A stretch of DNA of 64,000 nt from contig JABCYQ010000012.1 in the NCBI GenBank assembly GCA_013290125.1, positions 1-64,000 of the forward strand, in the 5' to 3' direction. Shown here in pieces: positions 35,917-44,689 of this stretch. Below the pieces are notes generated by a model that saw only the letters and a list, made by a program, of their open reading frames with translations, ran no database searches and had not been told where the DNA came from. The translations under genes were made by a program, and so were the position numbers. Every line of letters starts with the position of its first letter. Positions within the stretch are counted from its first letter, which is position 1. Source of the DNA: Vulcanimicrobiota bacterium (GTDB lineage: Bacteria > Vulcanimicrobiota > Vulcanimicrobiia > Eremiobacterales > Eremiobacteraceae).

Positions 35917-36696
35917 TCAGGCGCTTTGGAAATACTGCTGCAGCTTCGCCAGAGCGCGCTGCTGCAGGCGCGAGACGTGCATCTGAGAGACGTTCATGCG
36001 CCGGGCGATATCCGCTTGCGATAAGTTCTCGAAAAAACGCAAGAAGATGATGACGCGCTCGCGTTTGTCGAGCACGGTGAACCCGCGTTCGAGGCCGGCT
36101 CGATCGTCGAATGCCGAGAATCCGCCGTCTTCCGTTCCGACGTAATCGAGAAGGGTCGCTCGCGCCTCACCGTCTTGCCCAAGTTCTGTATCGAGGGAGA
36201 GCAGGTTGTACGCCTGCCCGAGTTCCTGCGCTTCGATGATCTCTTCGTCGGTCGCACCGAGACGTTCCGACAGGTCGCGCACGGTTGGCGAGCGGCCGAG
36301 TTCGACTGCGAGTTTTTCAACGGAACGATTGACGGCGAGGTTGAGCTCTTGGAGGCGCCGGGGCACTTTGACCGCCCAGCCCTTGTCGCGGAAGTGGCGC
36401 TTGATCTCGCCGATGATGGTCGGGGTGGCGTACGTCGTGAACTCGACGCCGCGCCCCACATCGTAGCGGTCGATGGCCTTGATCAGACCGAGCGTGCCGA
36501 CTTGGATGAGATCGTCGGCCAGTTCGCCGCGATTGGCGAACCGGGCGGCGAGGTAGCGGACGAGATTGACATGCGCGAGTACGAGCTCCTCGCGGATCGC
36601 CGGATCGCGCGACTCGGCGAAAGAACGGAAGAGCGTTCTCGCGCGTTCGCGGTCGAAGCGTTCTTCGGAGCGCTCCGTGCTTCGTGCGCCGGACAT
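35917..36696 (-). CDS. SigB/SigF-type RNA polymerase sigma factor
   Basis: A 259-residue group-3 sigma-70 protein with region 2 (FANRGELADDLIQVGTLGLIKAIDRYD), region 3 and region 4 (ERVIIFLRFFENLSQADIARRMNVSQMHVSRLQ). It is third in an rsbV-rsbW-sigma run, the order found in stress/sporulation regulons. Its targets cannot be read here. Confidence 0.93.
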   Translation of the reverse strand: MSGARSTERSEERFDRERARTLFRSFAESRDPAIREELVLAHVNLVRYLAARFANRGELADDLIQVGTLGLIKAIDRYDVGRGVEFTTYATPTIIGEIKRHFRDKGWAVKVPRRLQELNLAVNRSVEKLAVELGRSPTVRDLSERLGATDEEIIEAQELGQAYNLLSLDTELGQDGEARATLLDYVGTEDGGFSAFDDRAGLERGFTVLDKRERVIIFLRFFENLSQADIARRMNVSQMHVSRLQQRALAKLQQYFQSA

Positions 36697-36702
36697 CGCG
36701 GA

Positions 36703-37143
36703 CTACAGCCCAAGCATTTTGGACATAGTGAGTTTCGTACCCGTCAGCGGATCGAAATCGTAGTCCACCTCATCCATGAGAGACCGGATCAGAAAGACGC
36801 CTAGACCGCCGACCTTGGGCTCACCGAGCGGTTCTGGAGCGAGCGCGCGGCCGTCGAAGCCTTTGCCGCCATCTTCGACGACGACCGTGATGCGCCGTCC
36901 AGAAATCTCAAAGGTGACCAGCACCTCTTCGTTGCCTTGCGCGTGCTGGATGCAATTCGTGCACGCCTCGGCCACCGCGAGCTTCAAGTCTTCGACTTCG
37001 TCGATCGTCGCGTCGATGCGGTGGGCGATGCCGGCCACGGCTAGGCGTGCGACGCTCACCCACTCTGCGCGGCTAGGGATGCGAAGCTGCAGGTTCCCGT
37101 CGAGCGTGTGCCCCGATCCTTCCGCAGTCAGATGCTCTCGCAT
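36703..37143 (-). CDS. Anti-sigma factor/serine kinase RsbW-like
   Basis: A 146-residue protein of the GHKL ATPase fold with AVAEACTNCIQHA (N box) and VEDGGKGFD plus GGLGVFLIRSLMDEV (G boxes). It would bind and inhibit the sigma factor next to it and phosphorylate the anti-anti-sigma factor. The start overlaps the rsbV-like gene by 16 bases, and the stop is six bases before the sigma gene. Confidence 0.9.
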   Translation of the reverse strand: MREHLTAEGSGHTLDGNLQLRIPSRAEWVSVARLAVAGIAHRIDATIDEVEDLKLAVAEACTNCIQHAQGNEEVLVTFEISGRRITVVVEDGGKGFDGRALAPEPLGEPKVGGLGVFLIRSLMDEVDYDFDPLTGTKLTMSKMLGL

Positions 37144-37475
37144 GCCGCTTTCTCGTCGTCGTAGATGCCGAAGATCTTGACAAGTCCTGTGATGTCGAAG
37201 ATCTTGCGGATCTGCGGGTTGTTGCAGACGAGATTGACGCTGCCGCTATGTTCTCGCACACGCTTCAATCCGCCGATGAGCACGCCCAGGCCGGTCGAAT
37301 CGATGTAGCGGACGTTTTCCAAGTTGATCACGAGACGATAGTGCTGCTGATCGATCAATTCGGAGATCGTCTCTTTGACCTTGGGTGACGTGTAGACGTC
37401 GATCTCACCGTTGAGATCGACGACCGTCGGCCCGCTCGCGCCATCCGATTGCCGTACGCTGACTTTGATATCCAC
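37128..37475 (-). CDS. Anti-anti-sigma factor RsbV/SpoIIAA-like
   Basis: A 115-residue STAS domain. The phosphorylation site Ser is in YIDSTGLGVLIGG. In the unphosphorylated state it releases the sigma factor from RsbW. It starts the three-gene module, 17 bases after the YtxH-like gene stop. Confidence 0.93.
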   Translation of the reverse strand: MDIKVSVRQSDGASGPTVVDLNGEIDVYTSPKVKETISELIDQQHYRLVINLENVRYIDSTGLGVLIGGLKRVREHSGSVNLVCNNPQIRKIFDITGLVKIFGIYDDEKAACESI

Positions 37476-37492
37476 AGTATCGAATGTCCCCG

Positions 37493-37840
37493 TCAGTCGT
37501 TCTTGAGTTCGTCGATCTTGCTCCGCGCCGCTTTGCGGCCGGATTCGATCGCGTCGCTCACTTGCGAGCGGGTCGAGTCGGCAAGATCGCGCCCTTTGCG
37601 GACGAGCTCGTCCGCTTGCGTGCGCAGATCCTCGGCGACCGATGCCGCATGATCCTTGATATCGTAGGCCATGTCGAGCGCCTTCCCTTTGGCTTCATGC
37701 GCTTTGCCGCGCAGATAGTCGCGCGTCTCTTCGCCAGTCTGCGGCGCGAGCACGAGTGCAAGCACGGCGCCCGCGAAACCGCCGATCACGAGGCCCGAGA
37801 GAAATCCCAGTCCAGAATCGCCACTGTTGTTGTCAGACAT
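37493..37840 (-). CDS. YtxH-like protein
   Basis: A 115-residue protein with an N-terminal hydrophobic segment (FLSGLVIGGFAGAVLALVLAP) and a long charged helix with GKAHEAKGKALDMAYDIKDHAASVAEDL. These are typical of the YtxH family, often stress-induced and sigma-B controlled in Bacillus. Located directly upstream of the RsbV-like gene. Confidence 0.82.
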   Translation of the reverse strand: MSDNNSGDSGLGFLSGLVIGGFAGAVLALVLAPQTGEETRDYLRGKAHEAKGKALDMAYDIKDHAASVAEDLRTQADELVRKGRDLADSTRSQVSDAIESGRKAARSKIDELKND

Positions 37841-37888
37841 AACTTTGCACGTCTCCGTTGGTTGCGTTTGCTTTAGTGACGGCGGCGA

Positions 37889-38287
37889 TCAGGGACGGCC
37901 GTTGCCGCGCCTGTGCGCGCCGAAAAATGTTTTCGCCCCCTGTGCCACGCCGGCGACGACGCCAGCGATCGTTGCCACGGTCGGGGATACCGCGGCTTGG
38001 GCTGCATCGGCGGTTTTCGCGAGTGCCGCCGCAGAGCTCTCCGCGAGTCCGGCCACGCGTTCCACTCGATCGCTGACTTTCTCTGCGTTCGACGCGATGC
38101 CGCTCACATGAGTGAGTGTCTTACTCACCGGGATGACGAGCGTCGTGAGCTCGGCATCTACTTTGTTCAGCGCGCCTGTGGCTCGGTCGATCAACCCGCC
38201 GAGTTTGATCAGCGCGAAAAGGAGCCCGCCTGCCACCGCCAAGCACGACAATCCGATTGCCAGCCACATCAGGTCTTGCGGGGACAT
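37889..38287 (-). CDS. DUF948-like membrane protein
   Basis: A 132-residue protein with one N-terminal helix (about 7-29) and a coiled, Ala/Asp/Val-rich body (KVSDRVERVAGLAESSAAALAKTADAAQ). This resembles DUF948 proteins, which are commonly found with YtxH. The C-terminus is basic. Function unknown. Confidence 0.7.
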   Translation of the reverse strand: MSPQDLMWLAIGLSCLAVAGGLLFALIKLGGLIDRATGALNKVDAELTTLVIPVSKTLTHVSGIASNAEKVSDRVERVAGLAESSAAALAKTADAAQAAVSPTVATIAGVVAGVAQGAKTFFGAHRRGNGRP

Positions 38288-38401
38288 TTAACAGGCCGGT
38301 CTCCTTCTTCGGGACGATTGTGGACCTTGGCTCTTCTGGGGGCCGCGAACTCGCGCCTCCCCTCTAAAGGGCGTGGGCGCTTGTGGGGTGCTCGCTTGGC
38401 G

Positions 38402-39568
38402 TCACGAGCCTGCGACTAGGGTACGCGACATCGCCCGCAGCTTCTCTATCATACCCGGAAGCACGGCGAGCAAACGGACTATCTCGTCCTTGGTGGTGGT
38501 TCGCCCAAGCGAAAAACGCACGGTTCCGCGCGCGGTCTTCGTGTCCAGACCGATCGCGGTCAAGACGTGCGACGGCTCGAGCGAGCCCGAGGAACACGCG
38601 CTGCCGGTGGATGCTTCGACGCCTTCCATGTCGAGACCGATGATCAGCGTGTCAGCCTCGATATCGGCAAAGCGCAGGCTGGCGTTGTTCGGAATGCGCT
38701 GCTCGCGCGCGCCGTTGACTGACGAGCCCGGAATCGTACGTAAGACTCCGTCGATCAGCATGTCGCGCAAAGAAGCTGTGCTCTGCCTGGTCTGTTCCAA
38801 TTCGGCGATGCTTAGCTCGAGAGCAGTCGCGAGCGCCGCGGCGCCGGCCACGTTCTCGGTTCCCGCGCGCCTGCCGTTCTCTTGGCCGCCGCCGACGACG
38901 AGCGGCGAGATGCGCACACCCTTGCGGATGTACAGCGAGCCGATGCCTTTCGGACCTTCAAATTTGTGCGCCGACAGCGAGAGCGCGTCGACGCCGAGGA
39001 CTTGCACGTCGGCGCTGATATGGCCGACGGTCTGCACCGCGTCCGTGTGAAAATATGCGCCGCGCTCGTGGGCGAGCGCCGCAAGTTCCGCGATCGGTTG
39101 GATCGTGCCGATCTCGTTGTTCGCGTGCATGATGCTCACCAGTACCGTCTTGTCCGTCAACGCGTTTCCGAGGTCTTGCGCGCGGACGAAGCCGTCGCCG
39201 TCCACCGGGAGTATCGTCACCTCGGCGCCGTCGCGGCGGAGCCTGTCGGCCGCGTGCGTCACGGCATGGTGTTCGATGGCGCACGTGATGAAATGGTTGC
39301 CGCGCTCCGCGTTGGCGTGCATGATACCGAAGATCGCGAGGCTATCAGCTTCGGATCCGCTTCCCGTGAAGATGATCTCCCCCGGCCGAGCGTTGAGCGC
39401 CGCCGCAGTCTGATTGCGAGCGCGTTCGAGCGCGGTCTTCACGCGCTGACCGCTGCGATGCGGGCTGGACGGATTGGCGAATGCTTCCTTTAGAAAAGGC
39501 AGCATCGCATCGACCGCCTCTTGGCGCACGGCAGTTGTCGCCGCATTATCCAAATAAATGCGATCCAT
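38402..39568 (-). CDS. Cysteine desulfurase (NifS/IscS family)
   Basis: A 388-residue PLP enzyme. It has IYLDNAATT at the start, PLP-Lys in LSAHKFEGPKGIG and the active-site Cys in STGSACSSGS. It mobilises sulfur from cysteine for Fe-S clusters, tRNA thiolation or cofactors. I placed the start at the ATG at 39568, where the family homology begins; the open frame extends further. It is divergent from rarA. No iscU or mnmA neighbour is seen. Confidence 0.95.
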   Translation of the reverse strand: MDRIYLDNAATTAVRQEAVDAMLPFLKEAFANPSSPHRSGQRVKTALERARNQTAAALNARPGEIIFTGSGSEADSLAIFGIMHANAERGNHFITCAIEHHAVTHAADRLRRDGAEVTILPVDGDGFVRAQDLGNALTDKTVLVSIMHANNEIGTIQPIAELAALAHERGAYFHTDAVQTVGHISADVQVLGVDALSLSAHKFEGPKGIGSLYIRKGVRISPLVVGGGQENGRRAGTENVAGAAALATALELSIAELEQTRQSTASLRDMLIDGVLRTIPGSSVNGAREQRIPNNASLRFADIEADTLIIGLDMEGVEASTGSACSSGSLEPSHVLTAIGLDTKTARGTVRFSLGRTTTKDEIVRLLAVLPGMIEKLRAMSRTLVAGS

Positions 39569-39655
39569 CGCCGGCTTGGGTTCGCTGACCTTGCGATTTC
39601 TCCCCACCGCACTTTTGCGGCGGGCCTTGATCTGCTTGCGTAGAACGTCGCAGGC

Positions 39656-40963
39656 ATGAACGACGAGCCGACGCTCTTCGGCGAGCGCGCGTTCGATGAT
39701 ACGTCGCAAGAAGCATTGCCGATCGGCGCGCCGCTGGCAGCGCGGATGCGGCCGCGCTCGCTCGCCGAATTCGTCGGCCAGTCGCATGCGCTTGCGCCCG
39801 GGTCGGGCTTGCGAACCGCGCTCGAACGCGGCAGTCCGCCATCGATGATACTCTGGGGTCCGCCGGGCACCGGCAAGACGACGCTAGCACGTCTCGCCGC
39901 CGCTGCCGGCGACGCACGCTTGGTGCAGCTCTCGGCCGTCAGCGCAGGCGTCGCGGACCTTCGGCGGGCTGTGGCCGACGCCAAGCGGCTGCTTTCGGCG
40001 TCGGGCAGACGCACTGTGCTGTTCATCGACGAGATCCATCGGTTCAACAAGGGTCAACAAGACGCCATCTTGCCGTATGTGGAGCGCGGCGACGTCACGT
40101 TGATCGGCGCCACGACCGAGAACCCATCCTTCGAAGTCAATAGCGCGCTGTTGTCGCGAACGCGGGTTGTGGTGCTGCGGCCGCTCGAGGATGCCGACAT
40201 CCTCACGATTCTCGATCGCGCTCTCGCAGACGAGGAGCGCGGATTGTCCGGCCGTGTGAGACTTGATCCGCCCGCGCGTGCGCAGCTGGCCGCTGCTTCG
40301 GGCGGCGACGCTCGCATCGCGTTGAACGCGCTTGAACTGGCCGCGGAGATCGCGCTGACGCGCGACGGCGAAGGCGCTCTTGTGAAGTCCGCGGACGTGG
40401 AAGAAGCGCTCCAGCGGCGCGCGCTTCGGTACGACAAAGCGGGCGATGAACACTACGACGTCATCTCCGCCTTCATCAAATCGGTGCGCGACAGTGACGC
40501 CGATGCCGCAGTCTACTATCTCGCGCGCATGCTGGAAGCAGGCGAGGATCCGCTGTTCGTGGCGCGGCGGCTCGTCGTGCTGTCTGCGGAAGATGTCGGG
40601 CTCGCCGATCCGCACGCACTGCCGCTCGCCATGGCGGCCTTTCAAGCCACGCACGCGATCGGTATGCCCGAGGCGCTCTATCCTCTGACTGAGGCGACGA
40701 TCTACCTCAGCCGAGCTCCGAAAAGCAATTCTGGTCTGCGTGCGTACTTCGGCGCGAAGGATGCGATCGATGAGACCGGCGCGTTGCCGGTGCCGCTGCA
40801 CCTGCGCAACGCGGTGACCGGTCTCATGCGCGAACTCGGATACGGCGCCGGTTATAAATACGCGCACGACTTCGAGAAAGCGCATGTCGACCAGCAGCAT
40901 TTGCCGGACGAGCTGGCCGGCCGCACATTCTACGTCCCCGGCGAGATGGAAGACAAACCTTGA
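39656..40963 (+). CDS. rarA: Replication-associated recombination protein A
   Basis: A 435-residue AAA+ ATPase with Walker A GPPGTGKTTLARL, Walker B LFIDEIHRFNKGQQDAILP and sensor ATTENPSFE, plus the C-terminal MgsA domain (DEHYDVISAFIKSVRGSD-like). It handles stalled replication forks. Normal length, intact. Confidence 0.96.
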   Translation: MNDEPTLFGERAFDDTSQEALPIGAPLAARMRPRSLAEFVGQSHALAPGSGLRTALERGSPPSMILWGPPGTGKTTLARLAAAAGDARLVQLSAVSAGVADLRRAVADAKRLLSASGRRTVLFIDEIHRFNKGQQDAILPYVERGDVTLIGATTENPSFEVNSALLSRTRVVVLRPLEDADILTILDRALADEERGLSGRVRLDPPARAQLAAASGGDARIALNALELAAEIALTRDGEGALVKSADVEEALQRRALRYDKAGDEHYDVISAFIKSVRDSDADAAVYYLARMLEAGEDPLFVARRLVVLSAEDVGLADPHALPLAMAAFQATHAIGMPEALYPLTEATIYLSRAPKSNSGLRAYFGAKDAIDETGALPVPLHLRNAVTGLMRELGYGAGYKYAHDFEKAHVDQQHLPDELAGRTFYVPGEMEDKP

Positions 40964-40989
40964 CTATTTTTCTTAAGGGGCTATTTCTC

Positions 40990-41054
40990 TGAAGGGGCCG
41001 ACGCTAGTCGGCCCCGCGAAAGAACGTGGGCCGACATAAAGTCGGCCCCTTCAG
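40990..41054. repeat. Inverted pair of REP-like palindromes (BIME-like)
   Basis: Two GGCCGAC palindromes in opposite orientation (40990-41015 and 41026-41054) are separated by GCGAAAGAAC. A partial third copy, GCTAGTCGGCCCCC, lies at 41067-41080. They occupy the convergent gap between rarA and the PilB-type gene. Confidence 0.85.
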
Positions 41055-41104
41055 GGTTGCAGACGAGCTAGTCGGCCCCCGATTATCCGGCGTCGAATCA
41101 TCCG

Positions 41105-42793
41105 CTAGTCGACGGCGACGCGCAACACTTCTTCGAGCGTCGTGATGCCCTGAGCCACTTTCAGCAGGCCGTCATGATATAACGTGCGCAGGCCTTGGTC
41201 GAGCGCCAGCTTCTTCAACTCTTGCGGCAATCCACGCTCGAGCACGAGGCGGCGCATCTCGTCCGTCATCGCGAAAAGTTCGTGGACGCCCGCGCGGCCT
41301 TTGTAGCCCGTGCCGTTACAGTTCTCGCAGCCTTCGCCCTTGACCAACTTCAGCGATTCCCCAGGAATGCCGTATTCCTCGAACTTCGCCGCAACGGCTT
41401 TGATCGTCTTGACGCTGCGTTTGCAATTCGAACAGACGGTACGAACGAGTCGCTGGGCCATGACGCCTTGCACCGACGATGCGAGCAAGAAGGGTTCGAT
41501 GCCCATGTCGATGAGGCGCGTGACCGACGAAACGGAGTCGTTGGTGTGCAGCGTGGAGAGCACGAGGTGGCCGGTCAACGCCGACTGGACGGCGATGAGC
41601 GCAGTCTCTTGGTCGCGGATTTCACCGACCATCATGACGTCGGGGTCCTGGCGCAAGAACGAGCGCAAGCCCATCGCGAAGGTAAGTCCGACTTTTGGAT
41701 TGACCTGCACCTGATTGATGCCGGTGATATTGTACTCGACCGGGTCCTCGACGGTCACGATCTTCGTCTCGCTGTCGTTGATCGCGTTGAGGGTCGCATA
41801 GAGCGTCGTGGATTTACCGGAACCGGTCGGACCGGTCACGAGCAGCACGCCGTTCGGGAGCGCGATCAGTTTCTTCCACACTTCGAGCAGCTGTGGGTGG
41901 AAGCCCAACTTGTCGAGTTCGACGTTCACGCTCTTACGATCGAGAATACGCATGACGACCGACTCGCCGTAGATGCAAGGCAGCACGGAGACACGCAAGT
42001 CGTAACGATCGCGCTTGAGATTGACCTGAATGCGGCCGTCCTGCGGAATGCGCTTCTCGGCGATGTTGAGGTTCGACATGATCTTGAAGCGCGAGATGAG
42101 CGCGGGCTGGATGGCCTTCGGCGGATTCATCACGACTCGCAGCACACCGTCGATACGATAGCGCACGACGATCTCGCGTTCGAACGGCTCGATGTGGATG
42201 TCGGAGGCCTTCTGTTGGATGGCTTGCGTGACGATGAGGTCGGCAAGCCGCACGATCGGCGCGTCGACGACGATGTCGTCGGGCATCTCCTCGGATTCTT
42301 TGACGATGTCGACGCCTTCTTCGGTCTCCGTGATCAGCGACTGCCATTTGCTGTCGCCGCTGGAGTAGATGCCGTCAAGCGCGCGTTCGATGTCATCGAT
42401 GTACGAGAGAACGGGCTCCGGTGTCAGCCCGGTTTTGAGGCGTACGTCATCGAGGGCGAAGATGTCGGTCGGGTCGGCCATGGCCAACGTGACCTTCTTG
42501 TCCATCTTGCCGATGCAGATGAGGTGGTGGCGCCGCGCGATGGATTCGGAGACGATGTTCGCGATGTCGGCGTCGATCTTGCGGTTCGCGAGGTCGACGT
42601 AGATCTTGCCCAACTCCTCGGCGCGCGCCCACATGATCTCTTCTTTGGGCGCGACGCGCATCTCGACGAGCACTTTTTCGAGCGGGTCTTTGCGGCGCGC
42701 TGCTTCGGCCGTCGCGGTGCCGAGCTGCTCTGCGGTCAGCACGCCCTTCTCGATCAGGATGTCGGTGAATTTTTTGTCGATGAAGTCCAACAC
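41105..42793 (-). CDS. PilB/GspE-type secretion or pilus assembly ATPase
   Basis: About 562 residues. The N-terminal MshEN-like domain has the LTAEQL... and ADPTDIFALDDV pattern. The T2SE core has Walker A GPTGSGKSTTLY, an Asp box and a His box. Tetracysteine CSNC...CENCNGTGYKGR binds zinc. It drives type IV pili or type II secretion. I prefer the GTG at 42793 (GGGG nine bases before it) over the TTG at 42811. No pilT, pilC or pilin neighbour is found in the window. Confidence 0.92.
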   Translation of the reverse strand: MLDFIDKKFTDILIEKGVLTAEQLGTATAEAARRKDPLEKVLVEMRVAPKEEIMWARAEELGKIYVDLANRKIDADIANIVSESIARRHHLICIGKMDKKVTLAMADPTDIFALDDVRLKTGLTPEPVLSYIDDIERALDGIYSSGDSKWQSLITETEEGVDIVKESEEMPDDIVVDAPIVRLADLIVTQAIQQKASDIHIEPFEREIVVRYRIDGVLRVVMNPPKAIQPALISRFKIMSNLNIAEKRIPQDGRIQVNLKRDRYDLRVSVLPCIYGESVVMRILDRKSVNVELDKLGFHPQLLEVWKKLIALPNGVLLVTGPTGSGKSTTLYATLNAINDSETKIVTVEDPVEYNITGINQVQVNPKVGLTFAMGLRSFLRQDPDVMMVGEIRDQETALIAVQSALTGHLVLSTLHTNDSVSSVTRLIDMGIEPFLLASSVQGVMAQRLVRTVCSNCKRSVKTIKAVAAKFEEYGIPGESLKLVKGEGCENCNGTGYKGRAGVHELFAMTDEMRRLVLERGLPQELKKLALDQGLRTLYHDGLLKVAQGITTLEEVLRVAVD

Positions 42794-42928
42794 GGAGCGA
42801 TCCCCATTCAAAAAAGCGCGACGCGGCGAAGCCGGCTCACGCCGCTGCCATCAATTATTATATCGGAATGGAGAGCGCGCCGGACCACCGCGCACGGCCG
42901 TTCGTTGTGACGGCCGTCACGCTACCCG

Positions 42929-43687
42929 TCAGGTATGCGTCGGGGTGGGAGAGGGTCGCGGTGCGCGTGGGGATGCCGAAGACGACGGAAGCGGCGCGGC
43001 GGTGGGCGGCGGCGCTGGAGTCGGCGACGACTTCAGCGGGAACGTGGCTTGTACGCCGCCGAGCGCCTTGAAATTCTCCGACTTCGTGTTGTAGAGAACT
43101 TCAGCTGCGTCAAATGTGCGGTCGGGCGGTTCCTCGGCGTGGACGCCGCCGGTGAGCGAGGCATCGTGCGACGTGTCGTCAAGCCGCATGAGCGGCGCCG
43201 TCAGCGTCTTGTCGCCCTGTACGACTTTCACGTGGCCGGTCGCGACATATATCTTGCGCTTGTTGTAGATCTCAAGCTTGTCGCACGTCAGCGTGACGGG
43301 TTCGCTTGGCTTCTTACCGTTGCCGCCGACACCGCCGAGCTTGTGGACGAGGACGTGGCCGATCAGCGTGACTTCGTCGCGCTTGCTGTTCCCAAACGCT
43401 CGATCCCCTCGAAAGGTACCATCGCTTGAATGTCCGGTAACCGTTGACGGCATGACGAAATCGCCCGTCTTGAGGTTGCCTTCCCCTTCGCTAAAATTGA
43501 CGGTGAGATCGCCGAAGCGCGTCTGCGCGGGGCCGGAACTCACGATGGAGCCGCCCGACGAAGCGGTGGGAGAAGGCGTGGGCGAGGTTGCGGACGCGCG
43601 CGGACGAGGCGTGGGCGCAGCGGCGGCTGCCGCGATCGCGGCGGCCAAGAGAGCGCAGGAGATCGCTGCGACTGCGCGGTGGTTCAT
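42929..43687 (-). CDS. OstA/LptA-like periplasmic protein
   Basis: A 252-residue protein with a signal peptide and a Pro/Ser/Thr-rich spacer, then a beta-jellyroll region in the OstA style (VTGHSSDGTFRGDRAFG, VTLTCDKLEIYNKRKIYVATG and TLTAPLMRLDDTSHDASLTGGV). LptA/OstA proteins bridge the periplasm to carry lipopolysaccharide. This supports a diderm envelope. It starts three bases after the Sua5-like gene's stop. Confidence 0.75.
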   Translation of the reverse strand: MNHRAVAAISCALLAAAIAAAAAAPTPRPRASATSPTPSPTASSGGSIVSSGPAQTRFGDLTVNFSEGEGNLKTGDFVMPSTVTGHSSDGTFRGDRAFGNSKRDEVTLIGHVLVHKLGGVGGNGKKPSEPVTLTCDKLEIYNKRKIYVATGHVKVVQGDKTLTAPLMRLDDTSHDASLTGGVHAEEPPDRTFDAAEVLYNTKSENFKALGGVQATFPLKSSPTPAPPPTAAPLPSSSASPRAPRPSPTPTHT

Positions 43688-43690
43688 GCG

Positions 43691-44341
43691 TCAAGATTCC
43701 AGTTCGGCGATGCCGGCCAGCGCGGAGCGGATGCTGTCTGCGGGAAGTGCGCCGCAGCGTAATATTTTGGCGGTCGCAGCGGTGCAATCAAGAACCGTGC
43801 TTTCTCGCCGCCAACGAGTCGGCCCTTTGACGAGCGCGAGCGTCGCATCGGGCAGAAGATCGTATTCATCGCTCATCCCATCATATGGCGTCATGCCGGA
43901 GATATTCGCAGAGGTCGCGGCGAGCGGACCCGTCGCGGTCAGAATCGCGCAGCACGCGTCGTCGGCCGGACATCGAATGCTGATCGTCGCTGCGCCTGCG
44001 ACCGCGGCTGCAGCGCGTGCGGGGTTGCGCGCAACGACGATCGCGATCGGGCCCGGCATGAGTTTCTCCATGATGATAAGCGCCGCGGGCGTCAATTGTG
44101 TGACATACGGAAGTGCGTCGACGCTCTTCGCGACGTGCAATGACAATGGTTTGTCCGGCGGACGGCGCTTCGCGGCGTATACCGCGGCCACTGCGACCGC
44201 ATCGGACGGATCGCAACCGATTCCATACACGGTATCGGTCGGAAAGATCAACGTGCCGCCGTCTCGCACGCACGCGCGCGCGTCCGATAACGTCGCGCTA
44301 TCCGGAATGCCCGTAAATCTGCGCAACGCGTGAGGTCGCAT
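43691..44341 (-). CDS. L-threonylcarbamoyladenylate synthase (Sua5/YrdC/YwlC)
   Basis: About 216 residues. YrdC motifs: FPTDTVYGIGCDP, KRRPPDKPLSLHV and TSANISG. It makes threonylcarbamoyl-AMP for the t6A37 modification of tRNA. I placed the start at the ATG at 44341; the frame extends to a TTG at 44401 without a ribosome site. In B. subtilis ywlC neighbours ywlE, rpiB and glyA; here those genes are about 18 kb away. Confidence 0.92.
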   Translation of the reverse strand: MRPHALRRFTGIPDSATLSDARACVRDGGTLIFPTDTVYGIGCDPSDAVAVAAVYAAKRRPPDKPLSLHVAKSVDALPYVTQLTPAALIIMEKLMPGPIAIVVARNPARAAAAVAGAATISIRCPADDACCAILTATGPLAATSANISGMTPYDGMSDEYDLLPDATLALVKGPTRWRRESTVLDCTAATAKILRCGALPADSIRSALAGIAELES

Positions 44342-44418
44342 CGTGACAAGCAGGTCCTGCGGAATGAAAAGCGGTAAGTCGTTTGCGGGTGGCGTTTCCA
44401 ATCGCTAGAGTACGGAGA

Positions 44419-44613
44419 ATGCCTTTGTCGCGCCTTCGGGAACGACTTTTTCTCGGCGGATTGATCATCGCAACCGTTGTGTTTCAATCGGCACTTATTC
44501 CGTTGTCCATCGGACAACGGCTTCGCGCACGAGCGGCGGACCGGGGCCGGCGCCTGATGGCGTCCACTCGGCATCGCATCGCGCGGGCTCGGCTTCTCCT
44601 CTGGTCGCGCTGA
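44419..44613 (+). CDS. Possible small membrane protein
   Basis: A 64-residue frame starting at ATG with GGAGA four bases upstream. It has one hydrophobic segment (LFLGGLIIATVVFQSALIPL) and an Arg-rich C-terminus. It is divergent from the Sua5-like gene. I do not recognise it, and a chance frame in GC-rich DNA cannot be excluded. Confidence 0.35.
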   Translation: MPLSRLRERLFLGGLIIATVVFQSALIPLSIGQRLRARAADRGRRLMASTRHRIARARLLLWSR

Positions 44614-44632
44614 TCCGTTGAATAACGGCTGA

Positions 44633-44664
44633 CTGAAGGGGTCGACGCCAGTCGGCCCCTTCAG
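44633..44664. repeat. REP-like palindrome, single copy
   Basis: CTGAAGGGG-TCGAC-GCCA-GTCGG-CCCCTTCAG; it forms a 14-base-arm hairpin just before the metallophosphoesterase gene. Confidence 0.85.
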
Positions 44665-44689
44665 AACCAATGTCGAGGTTTGATCGGCC

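Noticed and set aside
40990-41080. CRISPR array
   Set aside because: The repeats are palindromic, in inverted orientation, with spacers of 10-15 bases that resemble each other, and no cas gene is near.
41195-42910. 571-codon frame on the plus strand
   Set aside because: It lies opposite the PilB-type gene, has a composition rich in His, Arg and Asp, and shows no domain. It is a shadow of the real gene in GC-rich DNA.
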